Source of the DNA: Porticoccaceae bacterium
Lineage (GTDB): Bacteria > Pseudomonadota > Gammaproteobacteria > Pseudomonadales > Porticoccaceae
DNA: 36,505 bases
Direction of reading: 5' to 3'
Assembly (NCBI GenBank): GCA_023228865.1
Contig: JALOAH010000047.1
Coordinates: 1 to 36,505 of the forward strand
Position 1 is the stretch's first letter. The number at the start of each line of letters is the position of its first letter. The notes beneath the pieces were generated by a model that did no database searches, had not been told where the DNA came from, and saw only the letters and a list, made by a program, of their open reading frames with translations. Both the position numbers and the translations under genes were made by a program. This document shows, piece after piece, positions 1 to 7,954 of the stretch.

Positions 1-2
1 TG

Positions 3-629
3 GCGGACACCCTTGAAGAATCCTCGCCTGAACTGCAGATGACCATCCTGGCTAACATGTCCCCGGAGCGTGCGGCTGACATCCTAGAGGAAATGGACCC
101 GGATGAAGCCGCTGACCTGCTGGCGGATCTGCCCGAACAGACCAGTGAAGCTCTGCTGGAGCTGATGGAACAGGACGATGCCCGGGAGGTGCGCACATTG
201 CTGACCTACCCGGAGGACACTGCCGGCGGAATCATGACCACTGAATTTGCCTATGTGCCCGCGGACCTGACCGTAGGCGCTGCCCTCAATTACCTACGTT
301 CTTCCGAAGACGCCCGTGATGATGAAGGTATGCATTATGTGCACATTCTTGATCACAATAAACGTTTGCGGGGCGTGGTTACCCTGCGCGACCTGGTGAT
401 GGCTGAGCCTGGCAGCGAGCTGCAGCAGTGGGTGATCGCTGAGAGAATCACCGTCGAACCCCTGACGCCGCAGAATGACGTGGCTTACCTGATCGCCAAG
501 TACGATCTGGCCTCCATCCCGGTGATCGATCCAAACACCAACGTCATGCTGGGCATTGTCACCGTTGACGATGCTATCGATATCGTCCTGCCGACGGCAT
601 GGAAGAAACGTCTACCCCGTTTGTTCTAA
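3..629 (+). CDS. MgtE-type N-domain plus CBS-pair protein, 5' truncated
   Basis: The frame is open from base 3, so the gene begins upstream; the ATG at 39 is probably internal. The visible part has the acidic helical repeats of the MgtE intracellular N domain (SPERAADILEEMDPDEAADLL), then the TAGGIMTTEF motif that opens the first CBS domain, and a second CBS domain ending in GIVTVDDAIDIV. In MgtE magnesium channels these cytosolic domains bind Mg2+ and gate the pore. Here the protein stops right after the second CBS domain (LPTAWKKRLPRLF, stop at 627-629) and lacks the five-helix channel domain. The next gene, 22 bases on, is an Nramp-type transporter, so the protein may be a detached sensor for that transporter (inference). 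Family assignment is firm; the role as regulator is not proven. Confidence 0.85.
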   Translation, partial: ADTLEESSPELQMTILANMSPERAADILEEMDPDEAADLLADLPEQTSEALLELMEQDDAREVRTLLTYPEDTAGGIMTTEFAYVPADLTVGAALNYLRSSEDARDDEGMHYVHILDHNKRLRGVVTLRDLVMAEPGSELQQWVIAERITVEPLTPQNDVAYLIAKYDLASIPVIDPNTNVMLGIVTVDDAIDIVLPTAWKKRLPRLF

Positions 630-651
630 GAGAGAAAATTGGAGTGCCCCT

Positions 652-1908
652 ATGCTGAAGAAATTTAAAGCGCCCTTATGGCTAAGAAAGCTTGGCATCT
701 TTTTGGCTGTCCTCGGACCGGGGTTGATCACCTCCAGTGCTGATAACGACGCGCCGGGCATTGCCACCTATTCCATGGCTGGTTCGATCTATGGCTATAA
801 ATTCCTGTTTGTGATCATGGTCGTGACCATCGGCGAGGTCGTCATCCAGGAAATTGCTGCACGGATGGGTGTGGTCACCGGCAAAGGTACGGCAGATTTG
901 ATCCGGGAACGATTTGGCGTGAAGATCACAACCTTTACCATGTTTTCACTACTGCTGGCTAACCTGGGTACCACTGTTGCACAAATCGCGGGGGTGGCTG
1001 CCTCTGCGGAGCTGTTTGGCATCAGCCGCTACATTGCCGCGCCCCTTGCCGCCATATTGGTGAGCCTGGCTGTGCTGCGCGGTTCTTATAAACACATCGA
1101 GAAAATACTTTTAGCCCTGTCGCTGACCGCCATCAGTTACATCGTCACCGTGTTTCTGGTTAAACCGCCCTGGGGAGAGGTGCTGCGCGCCACCTTTATC
1201 CCCCAATTTGAGCTGGAACCGAACTTCATCCTGGCGGTACTGGCCACCATCGGGACGACCATCACCCCCTGGGGCATCTTTTTTATGCAATCCTCTGTGG
1301 CAGATAAGGGGCTGGCGATCAAAGACTATCCTTATACGAAAATTGACGCCACATTCGGCGCAGCCTGGGGCAACGTGATTTCGGCTTTCATCGTCATTTC
1401 AACGGCTGTCACCCTGTATGCAGCCGGCATCCATGTGGACACCGCAGAACAGGCTGCGTTGGCGTTGGCGCCCCTGGCGGGAAATGCTGCCCGGGTTTTG
1501 TTTTCAGCCGGTTTGCTGGGCGCGTCCCTGCTGGCGCTATCGGTGCTACCCCTCTCAACTACCTATGCCTTTTGTGAAGCCTTCGGCTTTGAGCGCGGCC
1601 TTAACCGTCCCATCAAAGAGGCGCCTACATTTTATGGTATTTACATGGGCATCATCGGTCTCAGTGTATTGATTGTCCTCATCCCGGGCATCCCCCTGTT
1701 CCCGATCATGTGGCTTTCGCAAACGTTGAACGCATTTATTCTGCCGGTGCTGCTGTACCTGGTGATTAAACTCTCCAGCAACGAGCGGATCATGGGGCAG
1801 TGGAAGAACACCCGCCTGCAGAATATTCTGGCAATCGGGTTGATGGTATTTATCAGCCTGGTGACGGTGGCGTTGGTTGTCGCTTCTTTTTGGACCCCGG
1901 CATCCTGA
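652..1908 (+). CDS. Nramp-family divalent metal transporter with non-canonical metal site
   Basis: A polytopic membrane protein of 418 residues, rich in hydrophobic helices, with the Nramp opening GPGLITSS. The ATG at 652 follows a GGAG ribosome site at 641-644; an earlier in-frame start would overlap the upstream gene without a site. In canonical Mn/Fe Nramps TM1 carries DPGN and TM6 carries a Met-Pro-His signature. Here TM1 reads SADNDAPGIAT (the Asp is kept, the Asn position is not) and TM6 reads GTTITPWGIFF, so the metal-selecting Met is Thr and the His is Trp. Loss of the Met is a known trait of Nramp-related magnesium transporters (NRMT). Together with the MgtE-type sensor gene just upstream, Mg2+ is the best guess for the substrate. 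The family is certain; the substrate is inferred. Confidence 0.88.
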   Translation: MLKKFKAPLWLRKLGIFLAVLGPGLITSSADNDAPGIATYSMAGSIYGYKFLFVIMVVTIGEVVIQEIAARMGVVTGKGTADLIRERFGVKITTFTMFSLLLANLGTTVAQIAGVAASAELFGISRYIAAPLAAILVSLAVLRGSYKHIEKILLALSLTAISYIVTVFLVKPPWGEVLRATFIPQFELEPNFILAVLATIGTTITPWGIFFMQSSVADKGLAIKDYPYTKIDATFGAAWGNVISAFIVISTAVTLYAAGIHVDTAEQAALALAPLAGNAARVLFSAGLLGASLLALSVLPLSTTYAFCEAFGFERGLNRPIKEAPTFYGIYMGIIGLSVLIVLIPGIPLFPIMWLSQTLNAFILPVLLYLVIKLSSNERIMGQWKNTRLQNILAIGLMVFISLVTVALVVASFWTPAS

Positions 1909-1921
1909 GTGGGGCGCCGTC

Positions 1922-2224
1922 TCAGATTAGGGTGTCTTCCCCGTTTGTGGGGACATGAACCTGATCATGATACAACCGCAAATCCAGGAGGTACTCAACC
2001 CATGCCAGGATGACCCCCAGCGCAATTAGCGCGGCTGGAAGTAATAATAGCATCACAACGATCATCCGCCTGGTGAAGATCAACAGCACCAGTAAGGCAA
2101 TCAGGGTGAGCAGCCCGCTCACAAGAACAACACGGTAACCGACACCAAGCAATCGGGCTTTTTTCACCTGGCGCTCCCTTTGCTGGATAGTCTCTCTCTG
2201 TGTAGGTTGATTGTCTTCTGTCAT
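1922..2224 (-). CDS. Small two-helix membrane protein, unknown function
   Basis: A 100-residue protein starting MTEDNQPTQRETIQQRERQ: a charged, probably cytosolic N terminus, then two hydrophobic segments at about residues 27-50 and 53-78, and a polar tail ending VPTNGEDTLI. The gene points toward the Nramp gene (convergent, 13 bases apart). I do not recognise a family. Composition and reading frame look like a real gene, with strongly hydrophobic segments flanked by basic residues. Its ATG lies at 2222-2224. It is separated by about 160 bases from the prolyl oligopeptidase upstream on the same strand, with a hairpin (2288-2310) between, so it may be transcribed on its own. Confidence 0.6.
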   Translation of the reverse strand: MTEDNQPTQRETIQQRERQVKKARLLGVGYRVVLVSGLLTLIALLVLLIFTRRMIVVMLLLLPAALIALGVILAWVEYLLDLRLYHDQVHVPTNGEDTLI

Positions 2225-2287
2225 ATCAACTCAACTTTCCGAATTCCATCGGGCTAATTCGATGGCACTTTTTTTTAAAGTCATGCC

Positions 2288-2310
2288 GGATGATCCCAAA
2301 AAGATCATCC
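2288..2310. terminator. Hairpin between two minus-strand genes, possible terminator
   Basis: Perfect 8-bp inverted repeat GGATGATC / GATCATCC around a 7-base loop (CCAAAAA). It lies 75 bases downstream of the prolyl oligopeptidase stop on the minus strand. The tract that follows the hairpin on that strand reaches a run of A rather than T, so it is not a textbook intrinsic terminator. Confidence 0.35.
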
Positions 2311-2384
2311 TTCAACCGTCAATTGTTTCCTGCCAAACACCCATTGCATTGATCAACAACCAGCGACAAACGAACATCGATTGG

Positions 2385-4430
2385 CTAACCCGGCATGTGC
2401 ATCAGTGCAAAGGTCCACATATCTGAAAATTCTTCGATCAACTTAGCGGTAGGCTTGCCGGCGCCGTGACCGGCGCGGGTTTCAATGCGGATCAGCACCG
2501 GGGCTTCGCCAGCCTGAGCTTTTTGCAGGGCGGCGGCAAATTTGAAGCTATGCCCGGGAAACACCCGATCGTCGTGATCGCCGGTCAGCACCATGGTGGG
2601 AGGGTAGATCGCGCCGTTTTTGATGTTGTGATAGGGCGAATAAGCCAGCAGGGTCGAGAATTCATCAGGATCATCCGGAGACCCGTAGTCCGAGGTCCAG
2701 GCCCAGCCAATGGTGAACTTATGGAAGCGCAGCATGTCCAGAACCCCCACATTGGGCAGGCACACGCCAAACAGGTCTGGACGTTGGGTCAGACACGCGC
2801 CGACCAGCAGTCCGCCGTTGCTGCGTCCGCCAATCACCAGGTACGGGGAAGTGGTGTAACCCTCATGGATCAGATATTCTCCTGCGGCAATGAAATCATC
2901 AAAGACGTTCTGTTTGTTGGCTTTCATGCCGCCTTCATGCCATTCGCGGCCATATTCGCCGCCGCCGCGCAGATGCGCCTGGGCATAAATGCCGCCCATC
3001 TCCATCCACACCAGGTTGGGCACACTGAAACTGACCGGTAATGGGATGTTAAAACCGCCATATCCGTACAAATAGGTGGGCACTTCGCCATCGATTTGCA
3101 GGTCTGCCCGGTGGGTGATGAACAGGGGCACCTGTGTGCCGTCTTTACTGGTAAAGAAAACCTGTTTACTCACATAATCCGCCGGATCAAAGACCAGGTC
3201 GGGCGACCGGAAGACGGTCTCTTTTCGGTCGAGAACGTCCAGGTGGTAAACGGTACCGGGCGTGGTAAAACTGGAAAACGTGTAAAAAGTCTCCGGGTCA
3301 TCACCCTGACCGCTGAACCCCATCACGGTGCCAATGCCCGGCAACGTCAGTTCACCATCCGGCGTGCCATCCTGCTTGTAATAACGCACCTGGTGCGCTG
3401 CATGATGAAGATAGGTGCACACAAAACGCCCACCGACAAAGTCCGCATATTCAAGTTTATCTGTATCCTCCGGGATGACCTCATTCCATTTTCCAGGGTG
3501 TGGGCGGTCAATATCGATGGCAATCACGCGGTTGAGGGGGGCATCCCGGTCGGTTTTAAAGAAGAAACGGGTCCCGTCGTTCCACACCAGCCCGTAGGCC
3601 GCATCGAAATCCGTCAACAACCCCGTGACCTCACCCTGGGGGTCTTCGAGGTCAAGGTAAAACACCCCGTTCTCCTCTGCTGTGCCCTGTGCAGCGTAGA
3701 TCACCAGGTAATGCCCGTCTTCGGTCACCTGGCTATAAAAGCCCCATTTTGGATGATCCGGGCTGGCGTAAATCAGCCGATCTTCGGATTGTGGTGTGCC
3801 CAGGCGGTGGTAGTAAAGCTTGTGATTGTAATTGGCAGATTTGAGCGCATCGCCTTGCGGGGCATCGTAACGGCTGTAGAAGAACCCGGTGCTGCTCTTA
3901 TCCCAGCTGGCACCGGAGAATTTAACCCATTCGATTCTGTCTTCCAGGTCCTGCCCGTCATCCACGCGGCGGACATACCAGGTTTGCCAATCCGAACCCG
4001 CATCCGAAAGGCCGTAAGCCAGCAGGCTCCCATCACGGCTGATGGCTGCTCCGCTCAGGGCGACCGTGCCATCCTCAGAGAGGGTATTCGGGTCAATTAA
4101 AATCTGTGGTTCGGCGTCCAGGCCTTCCATCCAGTAAAAAATATCCTGGTTGAGCAAACCGTTGTTATAGGTGAAGAAATAGCGACCGCCGCGTTTGAAT
4201 GGCGGAGAATACTTCTCGTAATCCCATAATTCAAGCATGCGCGCCTGGATTTTTTCTTTCAGTGTTGAGCTTTCCAGGTAAGCGTTGGTTAAGCTGTTTT
4301 GATTCTGGATCCAGGCTCGAATTTCATCGGATTCGAGGTCCTCCATCCAGCGATAGGGGTCCGGGACGCGGTATCCATGGATTTCTTCGACCAGGTCTTG
4401 TACGCGTGTTTGAGGGTAGGGGATCGGCAT
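2385..4430 (-). CDS. Prolyl oligopeptidase (family S9A)
   Basis: A 681-residue serine peptidase of normal length for the S9A family, which cuts short peptides after proline in the cytosol. The N-terminal part shows the family opening PYPQTRVQDLVEEIHGYRVPDPYRWMED, then a seven-bladed propeller region, then the alpha/beta-hydrolase domain. The catalytic serine is in GGRSNGG (Ser537), the acid in GDHDDRVFP (about 618-621) and the histidine in RAGHGAGKP (His655). There is no signal peptide. The ATG is preceded by AAGGAG. It follows the exonuclease gene by 21 bases and is probably co-transcribed with it. With the M42 and M24 peptidases elsewhere in the window it points to active peptide breakdown. 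Confidence 0.95.
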   Translation of the reverse strand: MPIPYPQTRVQDLVEEIHGYRVPDPYRWMEDLESDEIRAWIQNQNSLTNAYLESSTLKEKIQARMLELWDYEKYSPPFKRGGRYFFTYNNGLLNQDIFYWMEGLDAEPQILIDPNTLSEDGTVALSGAAISRDGSLLAYGLSDAGSDWQTWYVRRVDDGQDLEDRIEWVKFSGASWDKSSTGFFYSRYDAPQGDALKSANYNHKLYYHRLGTPQSEDRLIYASPDHPKWGFYSQVTEDGHYLVIYAAQGTAEENGVFYLDLEDPQGEVTGLLTDFDAAYGLVWNDGTRFFFKTDRDAPLNRVIAIDIDRPHPGKWNEVIPEDTDKLEYADFVGGRFVCTYLHHAAHQVRYYKQDGTPDGELTLPGIGTVMGFSGQGDDPETFYTFSSFTTPGTVYHLDVLDRKETVFRSPDLVFDPADYVSKQVFFTSKDGTQVPLFITHRADLQIDGEVPTYLYGYGGFNIPLPVSFSVPNLVWMEMGGIYAQAHLRGGGEYGREWHEGGMKANKQNVFDDFIAAGEYLIHEGYTTSPYLVIGGRSNGGLLVGACLTQRPDLFGVCLPNVGVLDMLRFHKFTIGWAWTSDYGSPDDPDEFSTLLAYSPYHNIKNGAIYPPTMVLTGDHDDRVFPGHSFKFAAALQKAQAGEAPVLIRIETRAGHGAGKPTAKLIEEFSDMWTFALMHMPG

Positions 4431-4451
4431 TATGGCTCCTTATGTGGGGGA

Positions 4452-5024
4452 TCAGGCTGGGTAATTGGCAATATGGTTGAACAGGGCGGCAGTTAATTTG
4501 GCATCGTCGATGGCGCGATGCGAGTTGGGCAACGGGATGCCGCAGGCTGCGCCGGCAGCCTCGAGTTTATGAAAGCGAAAACTGTTGCCGCGCGGGCTAA
4601 TCTGACCGTAAAAGGCGGCATACAGTTTCATCACACAGAAAAACTGCTTATCATCCATGGGCCACACCAGCCTGTGACGGCTGTGGGTCTGTTTTAACAG
4701 CCGCAGGTCAAAATCGGCGTTGTAAGCCCCGATAAAACGACCAGCCAGGAAAGGTTGCAACTCGTCCCAGGCTTCCTTCCAGTCGGGCGACTCAGCGACC
4801 ATTTCCTCCCTGATCCCGTGGATGGCGATGGCGTCTTCAGGGATCGGTATGGGGGGCTTGATCAGGGTATCAAACAGGGTTGCCCCGTGTAAATCCACCA
4901 CGCCCACCTCGATAATGACGTCCTGGGGAGAAAAGCCGGTCGTTTCGGTATCGATGAAGATGGGGTCATAAGCCAGGATTTGCCGGGCGCGTTGGATGAC
5001 TTTTGGATTGGCAAGAGGGTACAT
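4452..5024 (-). CDS. DEDDh-type 3'-5' exonuclease (DnaQ/RNase T superfamily)
   Basis: The protein carries the exonuclease motifs in order: FIDTETTGF (ExoI, metal-binding Asp and Glu), AYNADFDLRLL (ExoII) and HRAIDDAKLT (ExoIII with the His of the DEDDh subgroup). These residues bind two metal ions and trim 3' ends of DNA or RNA. At 190 residues it is a lone exonuclease domain without BRCT, GIY-YIG or polymerase parts. I place the start at the ATG at 5022-5024 (MYPLANPKV), with AAAGG just upstream; a start 33 bases earlier (MYTNYTVKG) is possible. It is the first gene of a two-gene unit with the prolyl oligopeptidase. Whether it serves proofreading, repair or RNA maturation cannot be told from the sequence. 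Confidence 0.88.
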   Translation of the reverse strand: MYPLANPKVIQRARQILAYDPIFIDTETTGFSPQDVIIEVGVVDLHGATLFDTLIKPPIPIPEDAIAIHGIREEMVAESPDWKEAWDELQPFLAGRFIGAYNADFDLRLLKQTHSRHRLVWPMDDKQFFCVMKLYAAFYGQISPRGNSFRFHKLEAAGAACGIPLPNSHRAIDDAKLTAALFNHIANYPA

Positions 5025-5305
5025 AAGCGTGCCTTTGACGGTGTAATTCGTGTACAAAGTTTACCACTTTACTGGCAAGCCTTCAAAGGCAAGGTATGGA
5101 TTTAAAGATTTAACGACCAGGGACACGCAGAGCACAAAGATGGAAAGATATTCTTTGTTTTCTGAGCGCTCTCTGTGATGCTTAACAAAAACCAGAATTC
5201 GAGGGGGTGGGGGGCACTCTGTAAACCGATATTTCTGACTGTCATTCAGGGGCAGTTCTTGGGTATAATTCCGATGTTGTTGAAACCACTTGAAGATTGG
5301 TAAAT
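5025..5305. other. Divergent intergenic region ahead of selD
   Basis: About 280 bases without a gene between divergent transcription units. It contains an imperfect inverted stretch around 5112-5175 (ACACGCAGAGCACAAAGA and, facing it, TCTTTGTTTTCTGAGCG) of the kind of low-complexity CACAGAG-type dispersed sequence, and a TATAAT box at 5264-5269 facing selD. Nothing else is evident. Confidence 0.4.
5264..5269 (+). promoter_or_regulatory. Probable -10 box for selD
   Basis: A perfect TATAAT lies 36 bases upstream of the selD ATG at 5306. No good -35 hexamer sits 16-18 bases upstream of it, so the call rests on the -10 alone. Confidence 0.4.
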
Positions 5306-6370
5306 ATGTCTGAAAAAACCCCGACTGGCCGCCTGATTCGCCTGACCTCGCTATCTTCCTGCGCAGGTTGAGCGTCTAAACTGGGCGCGGAAGCGCTGGC
5401 GCAGGTTCTGCAGCCGTTCTCAAACATCTTCAACCCCGAGCATTACCCCAATTTGTTGATCGGGCTCGAATCGCCCGATGATGCCGCTGTGTGGCGCATG
5501 GACGATGGGCGGCTGCTGGTGATCTCCATGGATTTCTTCACGCCCGTGGTGGACGACCCCTATGATTACGGCGCCATCGCGGCTGCCAACAGTCTCTCTG
5601 ACGTGTATGCCATGGGCGCCATGCCTTTTCTGGCGCTGACCATCGCTGCGCTGCCGCCCGATTTGGATGTGAGCATCTCCCGCGAGATCATGCGCGGCCT
5701 GGCGGAGAAATCTGCTGAAGCAGGTGTGGTCATCGCTGGCGGGCACACCATCAGCGATAAAGAACCCAAGATCGGACTGGTCGCGTTAGGTTTCGCCAGT
5801 GATGATACCCTCCTGCGAAAAGACGCCCTGCAAATTGGCGACCAGTTGGTGCTGACCAAGCCCCTCGGCTTTGGCGTGACCACCACCGCTCTCAAACAGG
5901 AAAAGGCTGCAGCAGAGGATATCGCCGAGGTGGTGGGCTGGATGACGCGGCTCAACCGGGACGCTGCCCGACTGGCCCTCCAGTTCAAATTGCGCGCGGC
6001 TACAGACATCACCGGTTTCAGCTTTCTGGGGCATGCCTGGGAGATGGCGGAAGCAGCCCAGGTTGGATTGAAGATCCGTTACAGTGCGGTGCCCTTTATC
6101 TCCTGTGCCAGGGAACATGCCCTGGCCTGGCGTTTCCCTGGCGGCGCCTTTGACAACCAGCACTATTACCAACAGCATGTGTCTTTTGACCCCCAAATCA
6201 CCGACGCGGAACAGGTCTTGCTGTTTGACCCTCAAACCAGCGGCGGTTTGTTGATGGGCGTCCCCCGGGAGGACGTGGATGACTTTATGGCAGCTGCCAA
6301 AACCAGCAAGCAGCCTGTCTGGCTGATCGGCGATGTCGTCCCGGGTGATCAAATTTCAGTTGTTCCATAA
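5306..6370 (+). CDS. selD: Selenide, water dikinase SelD with in-frame UGA (selenocysteine)
   Basis: SelD makes selenophosphate from selenide and ATP, the selenium donor for selenocysteine and selenouridine. Read from the ATG at 5306 the frame meets TGA at 5369-5371 (codon 22) and then stays open to 6370, giving 354 residues, the normal SelD length. Around the TGA the protein reads LTSLSSCAG-U-ASKLGAEAL. This aligns with the E. coli active-site loop GAGCGCK, so the TGA falls on catalytic Cys17 and Lys25 matches essential Lys20; the second Cys is Ser here. Later motifs are typical: SPDDAAVW, VISMDFFTPVVDDPYDYGAIAAANSLSDVYAMGA, GGHTI, TDITGFSFLGH and DPQTSGGLL. A Sec in this position is known in SelD of many Sec-using bacteria. 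Ordinary gene finders would start it after the TGA and lose the active site. No selA, selB or selC lies in the window. Confidence 0.93.
5398..5415 (+). promoter_or_regulatory. Candidate bacterial SECIS hairpin in selD
   Basis: Downstream of the TGA the mRNA can fold GGC-GCAG / CUGC-(A)-GCC with the apical loop GUU at 5405-5407 and one bulged A. The loop begins 33 bases after the TGA, inside the usual 16-37 base range, and starts with GU as SelB-recognised loops generally do. A competing GCGC-GGAA-GCGC hairpin lies just upstream (5384-5396). The element overlaps coding sequence, as bacterial SECIS elements do. Confidence 0.45.
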
Positions 6371-6423
6371 GTGGCTGATGTGTGCTTGTGCATGTCAACA
6401 ATTTGAGTAGAATCTTCCGACAT

Positions 6424-7488
6424 ATGGTGACGAAAGCAGTATTTAACGTAAAACGCCTTCCTGCTAAGGCTTATCGGCGACAACTTCACAACACCTTTCG
6501 GGTGGTTGTGCTGCTGATCAGCCTGGTTTTAACTGTTTTCGGCACGCCTGAGCCTGCTCGCGCGCAGGCCGGCGCTCCATACGAGGTACTGGCAGAGATC
6601 AACGGCCTGCGCGTTGCCAACGGCATGGAACCCCTGGCTGAAAATCAGTATTTGAACCTGGCTGCCCAGAACCACGCGGATTGGATCGCTTCTACCTTGC
6701 AGGGAGGGCACACTGGCGCAGGCGGCAGCACACCCGCTGACAGGGCGCTGGCGGTCGGCTACGGCGGCGGGGCGACGGTCAGCGTCACCGAGAACTGGGC
6801 ACGCGGCCCGGGACTTACTGCCCACTCTTGTGTTTATACGATGTGGGCTCCCTCATCAGCCCATATCAACAACATGCTCACCACCTGGCACAACGAATTT
6901 GGCGCCGGTGTCGCCCTGGACAGCCAGGGGATGACGGTATATGTGGTCAAATTTGGGCATGTGATCGGCAGTGCTCCGCCACCAAAAACGTCGGTGCCCA
7001 GTGGACCGACCGGCACCTCCGCACCTCTGATCCAACCGATTGCCACTGCACAGGCAAACCCTGACGGCTCGGTGATTCACATCGTGCAGTTCGGACAGAC
7101 CCTGTGGGGCATTGCTGAAGCTTACCAGATTAACATGGTCACATTATTGGAACAAAACTATCTCACCGAGGATGCAGCCATATTTCCTGGTCAGGAGCTG
7201 TTGATTGTGCCTGCCGGTAGCGGAACAGACACAGAAAGCGACAAAAACCTGGCAGAAGAGACCACCCCCACGCCCACAAAAGAACCGACTTCCACGCCAA
7301 CCATGACGCGCACACCCTTGCCGACCCGCACGGTAATCACCGCCACACCGACCCCTGAGCCCAACCCGAGCGGTCAATTCTTTATAAAGATCTTCAGCGG
7401 GGATACGCTGGGGATTGGCATCGGTTTGGTGGCGGTGAGTCTGCTCGGGCTTGCGCTGCTGTGGTTTACGTCGTCGCGGCTGAAGTAA
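6424..7488 (+). CDS. Secreted CAP-domain protein with LysM and C-terminal membrane anchor
   Basis: An exported protein with a hydrophobic signal segment (VVVLLISLVLTVFG) ending in ARAQA, a CAP/SCP-like domain (EVLAEINGLRVANGMEPLAENQYLNLAAQNHADWIA, later TENWARGPG and MWAPSSAHINNMLTTWHNEFGAGV), a LysM domain (HIVQFGQTLWGIAEAYQINMVTLLEQNYL, PGQELLIVP), a Thr-Pro linker (TPTPTKEPTSTPTMTRTP) and a last membrane helix with a basic end (SSRLK). LysM binds peptidoglycan-like glycans; the function of CAP proteins in bacteria is poorly known. The start is uncertain: the ATG at 6424 gives 354 residues, while an upstream in-frame GTG at 6382 gives 368; neither has a clear ribosome site. It lies 53 bases after selD, perhaps in one transcript. 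Confidence 0.85.
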   Translation: MVTKAVFNVKRLPAKAYRRQLHNTFRVVVLLISLVLTVFGTPEPARAQAGAPYEVLAEINGLRVANGMEPLAENQYLNLAAQNHADWIASTLQGGHTGAGGSTPADRALAVGYGGGATVSVTENWARGPGLTAHSCVYTMWAPSSAHINNMLTTWHNEFGAGVALDSQGMTVYVVKFGHVIGSAPPPKTSVPSGPTGTSAPLIQPIATAQANPDGSVIHIVQFGQTLWGIAEAYQINMVTLLEQNYLTEDAAIFPGQELLIVPAGSGTDTESDKNLAEETTPTPTKEPTSTPTMTRTPLPTRTVITATPTPEPNPSGQFFIKIFSGDTLGIGIGLVAVSLLGLALLWFTSSRLK

Positions 7489-7651
7489 GACAGGGAAAGC
7501 CGGTAGGTGGAGAGTTCCTTATACAGGATGTTGAAGAATTGCGTGATGCCTCCAATGAATCTCGAAAATATCAATACCTGCTTGAAAAGCGGCTTGCCCC
7601 CTACCATGCTCAAATGACCCCGTTAGGTGTGCGGTGAAGTTCCGCATACCA
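7489..7651. other. Short intergenic stretch with a possible remnant reading frame
   Basis: Between the convergent CAP and GIY-YIG genes. A plus-strand frame with a GTG at 7461 runs to TGA at 7635-7637 and reads, among others, FLIQDVEELRDASNESRKYQ and LLEKRLAPYHAQMTPLGVR, which looks protein-like, but it overlaps the CAP gene, has no ribosome site and matches no family I know. No terminator is visible. Confidence 0.25.
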
Positions 7652-7954
7652 TTATGACCTGAAGGCTTCCGGCAGCGGATTTTCGGCAGCCAGGGCTGCC
7701 TTGCGGGTGTGTGAATACTTCTTGATCTGCGCCTCGCGTTTGAGTGCAGCAATATGATCCTCCACCTCCTCAACATACACCAGCTCGACCGGGCCATGCA
7801 TGCGAGTGTAGCGCGCACCCCGTCCGGCATTGTGTTCGACAACCCGGCGTAGGGGATCCGTGGTCCAGCCCGTGTAATACGCGTGATTGGCGCAGCGCAC
7901 CATATAGCAGTAAAAACGATTTTGAGGGGGCAGATCTTCAGGCACGCGGCTCAC
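7652..7954 (-). CDS. GIY-YIG domain protein (UPF0213 / YhbQ-like)
   Basis: A 100-residue single-domain protein with the GIY-YIG signature in the form YCYMVRCANHAYYTGWT, followed by the conserved Arg and His of the family (PLRRVVEHNAGRGARYTR) and the Glu of VYVEEVEDHIAALKREAQIKKYSHTRKAAL. Stand-alone proteins of this family are small nucleases or nuclease-like proteins of uncertain role in DNA handling. The start ATG overlaps the stop of the M50 protease gene by four bases (7951-7954), so the two genes are translationally coupled. Family assignment is firm, and the function is unknown. Confidence 0.9.
   Translation of the reverse strand: MSRVPEDLPPQNRFYCYMVRCANHAYYTGWTTDPLRRVVEHNAGRGARYTRMHGPVELVYVEEVEDHIAALKREAQIKKYSHTRKAALAAENPLPEAFRS

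Noticed and set aside
2466..4100. Long plus-strand open frames opposite the prolyl oligopeptidase gene
   Set aside because: They are antisense shadows of a gene with full catalytic motifs and have no family-like motifs of their own.
5453..6370. selD starting after the TGA at a TTG (5453)
   Set aside because: That start would remove the conserved active-site loop; the in-frame upstream sequence matches SelD through the TGA.
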